Positions 61,694 to 64,000 of a DNA stretch of 64,000 bases are shown here, one piece after another (the first letter of the stretch is position 1; each line of letters starts with the position of its first letter). Origin of the DNA: Odiellus spinosus (lineage: Eukaryota > Arthropoda > Arachnida > Opiliones > Phalangiidae); NCBI GenBank assembly GCA_963920705.1, contig OY987230.1, positions 3,100,001 to 3,164,000 on the forward strand, given 5' to 3'. The translations under genes were made by a program, and so were the position numbers. The notes under the pieces were generated by a model. It ran no database searches. It saw only the letters and a list, made by a program, of their open reading frames with translations, and was not told the DNA's origin.

Positions 61694-64000
61694 GTTTTTC
61701 AACGGATTTTCCAAAACTCTTGATTTTCAGATAGACCAATATTTGCTCTTTCGAGTGGTCTTAATTTTGTCTAAATCGCTTAAAATTCAAAAGTTTTGTG
61801 TCCATTTGAATCCAATAATCTTGGATTTTTAAGCGTTTTTGCTTAATTTTAACCAATTTTATATTTGTCACAATTTTGCAATTTAGACAAAAACAAAGTC
61901 ATTCGAAAGAGCAATTAATGGACAGTCTTAATAATAAGAGTTTTCAAAAATCCGTTGAAAAACAAGAAAAATATGGCCAATTCAAGAAATCATAGAATAT
62001 CAAAATAGTCAAATTTCAGATTTTCAAAATTCGCTTTTTGATATTAGATGTTTTTTGAATTGTCCATATTTTCCATGTTTTTCAACGGATTTTTGAAAAC
62101 TCTTATTATTTAAACTGTCCATTAATTGCTCTTTCGAATGACTTTGGTTTTGTCTAAATTGCAAAATTGTGACAAATATAAAATTGGTTAAAATAAAGCA
62201 AAAACGCTTAAAAATCCAAGATTATTGGATTCAAATGGACACAAAACTTTTGAATTTTAAGCGATTTAGACAAAATTAAGACCACTCGAAAGACCAAATT
62301 TTGGTCTATCTAAAAAACAATAGTTTTGGAAAATCCGTTGAAAAACAAGAAAAATATGGCCAATTCTAGAAATCATACAATATCAAAATAGTCAAATTTC
62401 AGATTTTAAAAATTCGCTTTTTGATATTAGATGTTTTTTGAATTGTCCATATTTTCCATGTTTTTCAACGGATTTTCCAAAACTCTAGATTTTCAGATAG
62501 ACCAATATTTGCTCTTTCGAGTGGTCTTAATTTTGTCTAAATCGCTTAAAAATCAAAAGTTTTGTGTCCATTTGAATCCAATAATCTTGGATTTTTAAGC
62601 GTTTTTGCTTTATTTTAACCAATTTTATATTTGTCACAATTTTGCAATTTAGACAAAACCAAAGTCATTCGAAAGAGCAATTAATGGACAGTTGAAATAA
62701 TAAGAGTTTTCAAAAATCCGTTGAAAAACATGGAAAATATGGACAATTCAAAAAACATCTAATATCAAAAAGCGAATTTTGAAAATCTGAAATTTGACTA
62801 TTTTCATATTCTATGATTTCTTGAATTGGCCATATTTTTCTTGTTTTTCAACGGATTTTTGAAAACACTTATTATTTAGACTGTCCATTAATTGCTCTTT
62901 CGAATGACTTTGGTTTTTGTCTAAATTGCAAAATTGTGACAAATATAAAATTGGTTAAAATTAAGCAAAAACGCTTAAAAATCCAAGATTATTGGATTCA
63001 AATGGACACAAAACTTTTGAATTTTAAGCGATTTAGACAAAATTAAGACCACTCGAAAGACCAAATTTTGGTCTATCTAAAAAACAATAGTTTTGGAAAA
63101 TCCGTTGAAAAACAAGAAAAATATGGCCAATTCAAGAAATCATACAATATCAAAATAGTCAAATTTCAGATTTTCAAAATTCGCTTTTTGATATTAGATG
63201 TTTTTTGAATTGTCCATATTTTCCATGTTTTTCAACGGATTTTTGAAAACTCTTATTATTTAAACTGTCCATTAATTGCTCTTTCGAATGACTTTGTTTT
63301 TTCTAAATTGCAAAATTGTGACAAATATAAAATTGGTTAAAATTAAGCAAAAACGCTTAAAAATCCAAGATTATTGGATTCAAATGGACACAAAACTTTT
63401 GATTTTTAAGCGATTTAGACAAAATTAAGACCACTCGAAAGACCAAATTTTGGTCTATCTAAAAAACAAGAGTTTTGGAAAATCCGTTGAAAAACATGGA
63501 AAATATGGACAATTCAAAAAACATCTAATATCAAAAAGCGAATTTTGAAAATCTGAAATTTGACTATTTTGATATTCTATGATTTCTTGAATTGGCCATA
63601 TTTTTCTTGTTTTTCAACGGATTTTTGAAAACTCTTATTATTTAGACTGTCCATTAATTGCTCTTTCGAATGACTTTGGTTTTGTCTAAATTGCCAAAAC
63701 GTGACAAATATAAAATTGGTTAAAATTAAGCAAAAACGCTTAAAAACCCAAGATTATTGGATTCAAATGGACCACTCGAAAGACCAAATTTTGGTCTATC
63801 TAAAAAACAATAGTTTTGGAAAATCCGTTGAAAAACAAGAAAAATATGGCCAATTCAAGAAATCATACAATATCAAAATAGTCAAATTTCAGATTTTCAA
63901 AATTCGCTTTTTGATATTAGATGTTTTTTGAATTGTCCATATTTTCCATGTTTTTCAACGGATTTTCCAAAACTCTTGATTTTCAGATAGACCAATATTT
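61694..64000. repeat. Higher-order repeat D, copy 2 (cut by window end)
   Basis: Connectors are R 61800, F 62226, R 62566, F 62993, F 63375, F 63758, and a reversed one starting near 63950 that runs off the window. It carries the same private variants as copy 1, including the 42 bp deletion near 63772. The frame at 63701-63931 is repeat sequence. Confidence 0.9.
63766..63783. repeat. 42-bp deletion in a K module, copy 2
   Basis: The same join of TTCAAATGGA to CCACTCGAAAG as at 61128-61145, 2638 bp later. The unit also carries AAAAACCCAAG in place of AAAAATCCAAG. Confidence 0.88.

Overview
About 95% of this window is one AT-rich satellite DNA in a long, uninterrupted array. A single 3.27 kb non-satellite island (about 53028-56300) interrupts it. 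The sequence is eukaryotic. An insect or other arthropod is the likeliest source, because the island holds a TATA box followed by a TCATTT initiator (the arthropod TCAKTY type) and foldback/MITE-like elements, one with mariner-type TA duplications. That assignment is inference. The array has the character of centromeric or pericentromeric heterochromatin. There are no rRNA, tRNA, CRISPR or bacterial-type features. The short open frames in the array are repeat sequence, not genes.

The satellite unit is 383 bp (381-386 at the spacings I counted), about 158 units in all. Each unit is a large imperfect palindrome built of two modules: a 147 bp 'C' (core) module and a 'K' (connector) module with 236 bp between sites. 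The modules are separated by a 17 bp motif, AAAATCCGTTGAAAAAC, which lies in opposite orientations at the two ends of each module. C and K each occur in both orientations, independently of each other, and the 383 bp register is kept. The array is therefore a chain of invertible cassettes, not a simple head-to-tail repeat.

Layout by K orientation and higher-order structure: 1-10187, all K forward with C flipping freely; 10188-13249, mixed; 13250-15930, seven K forward; 15931-26652, higher-order family A, with copies of 5, 7, 8 and 8 units that all begin with two reversed K modules; 26653-33546, family B, an 11-unit block and a shortened second copy; 33547-37757, irregular; 37758-48088, family C, three near-identical copies of a 9-unit, 3.44 kb block; 48089-53027, mixed, with two copies of a 177 bp deletion junction; 53028-56300, the island; 56301-64000, satellite again, ending in family D (2.64 kb, two copies).

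The island sits inside one C module. The satellite resumes in exactly the same phase on the other side, sharing 2-4 bp (TA/AATA), so it is an insertion. Left to right it holds a 787 bp foldback element with ~225 bp terminal inverted repeats, an AT-rich stretch, a second MITE-like element with 29 bp inverted ends, a plausible small minus-strand gene (64 codons with TATA, initiator and AATAAA signals), local tandem duplications, a GAA microsatellite, and a GC-rich perfect hairpin at the right edge. The 64-codon frame is the only candidate protein gene in the window, and I do not recognise its product.
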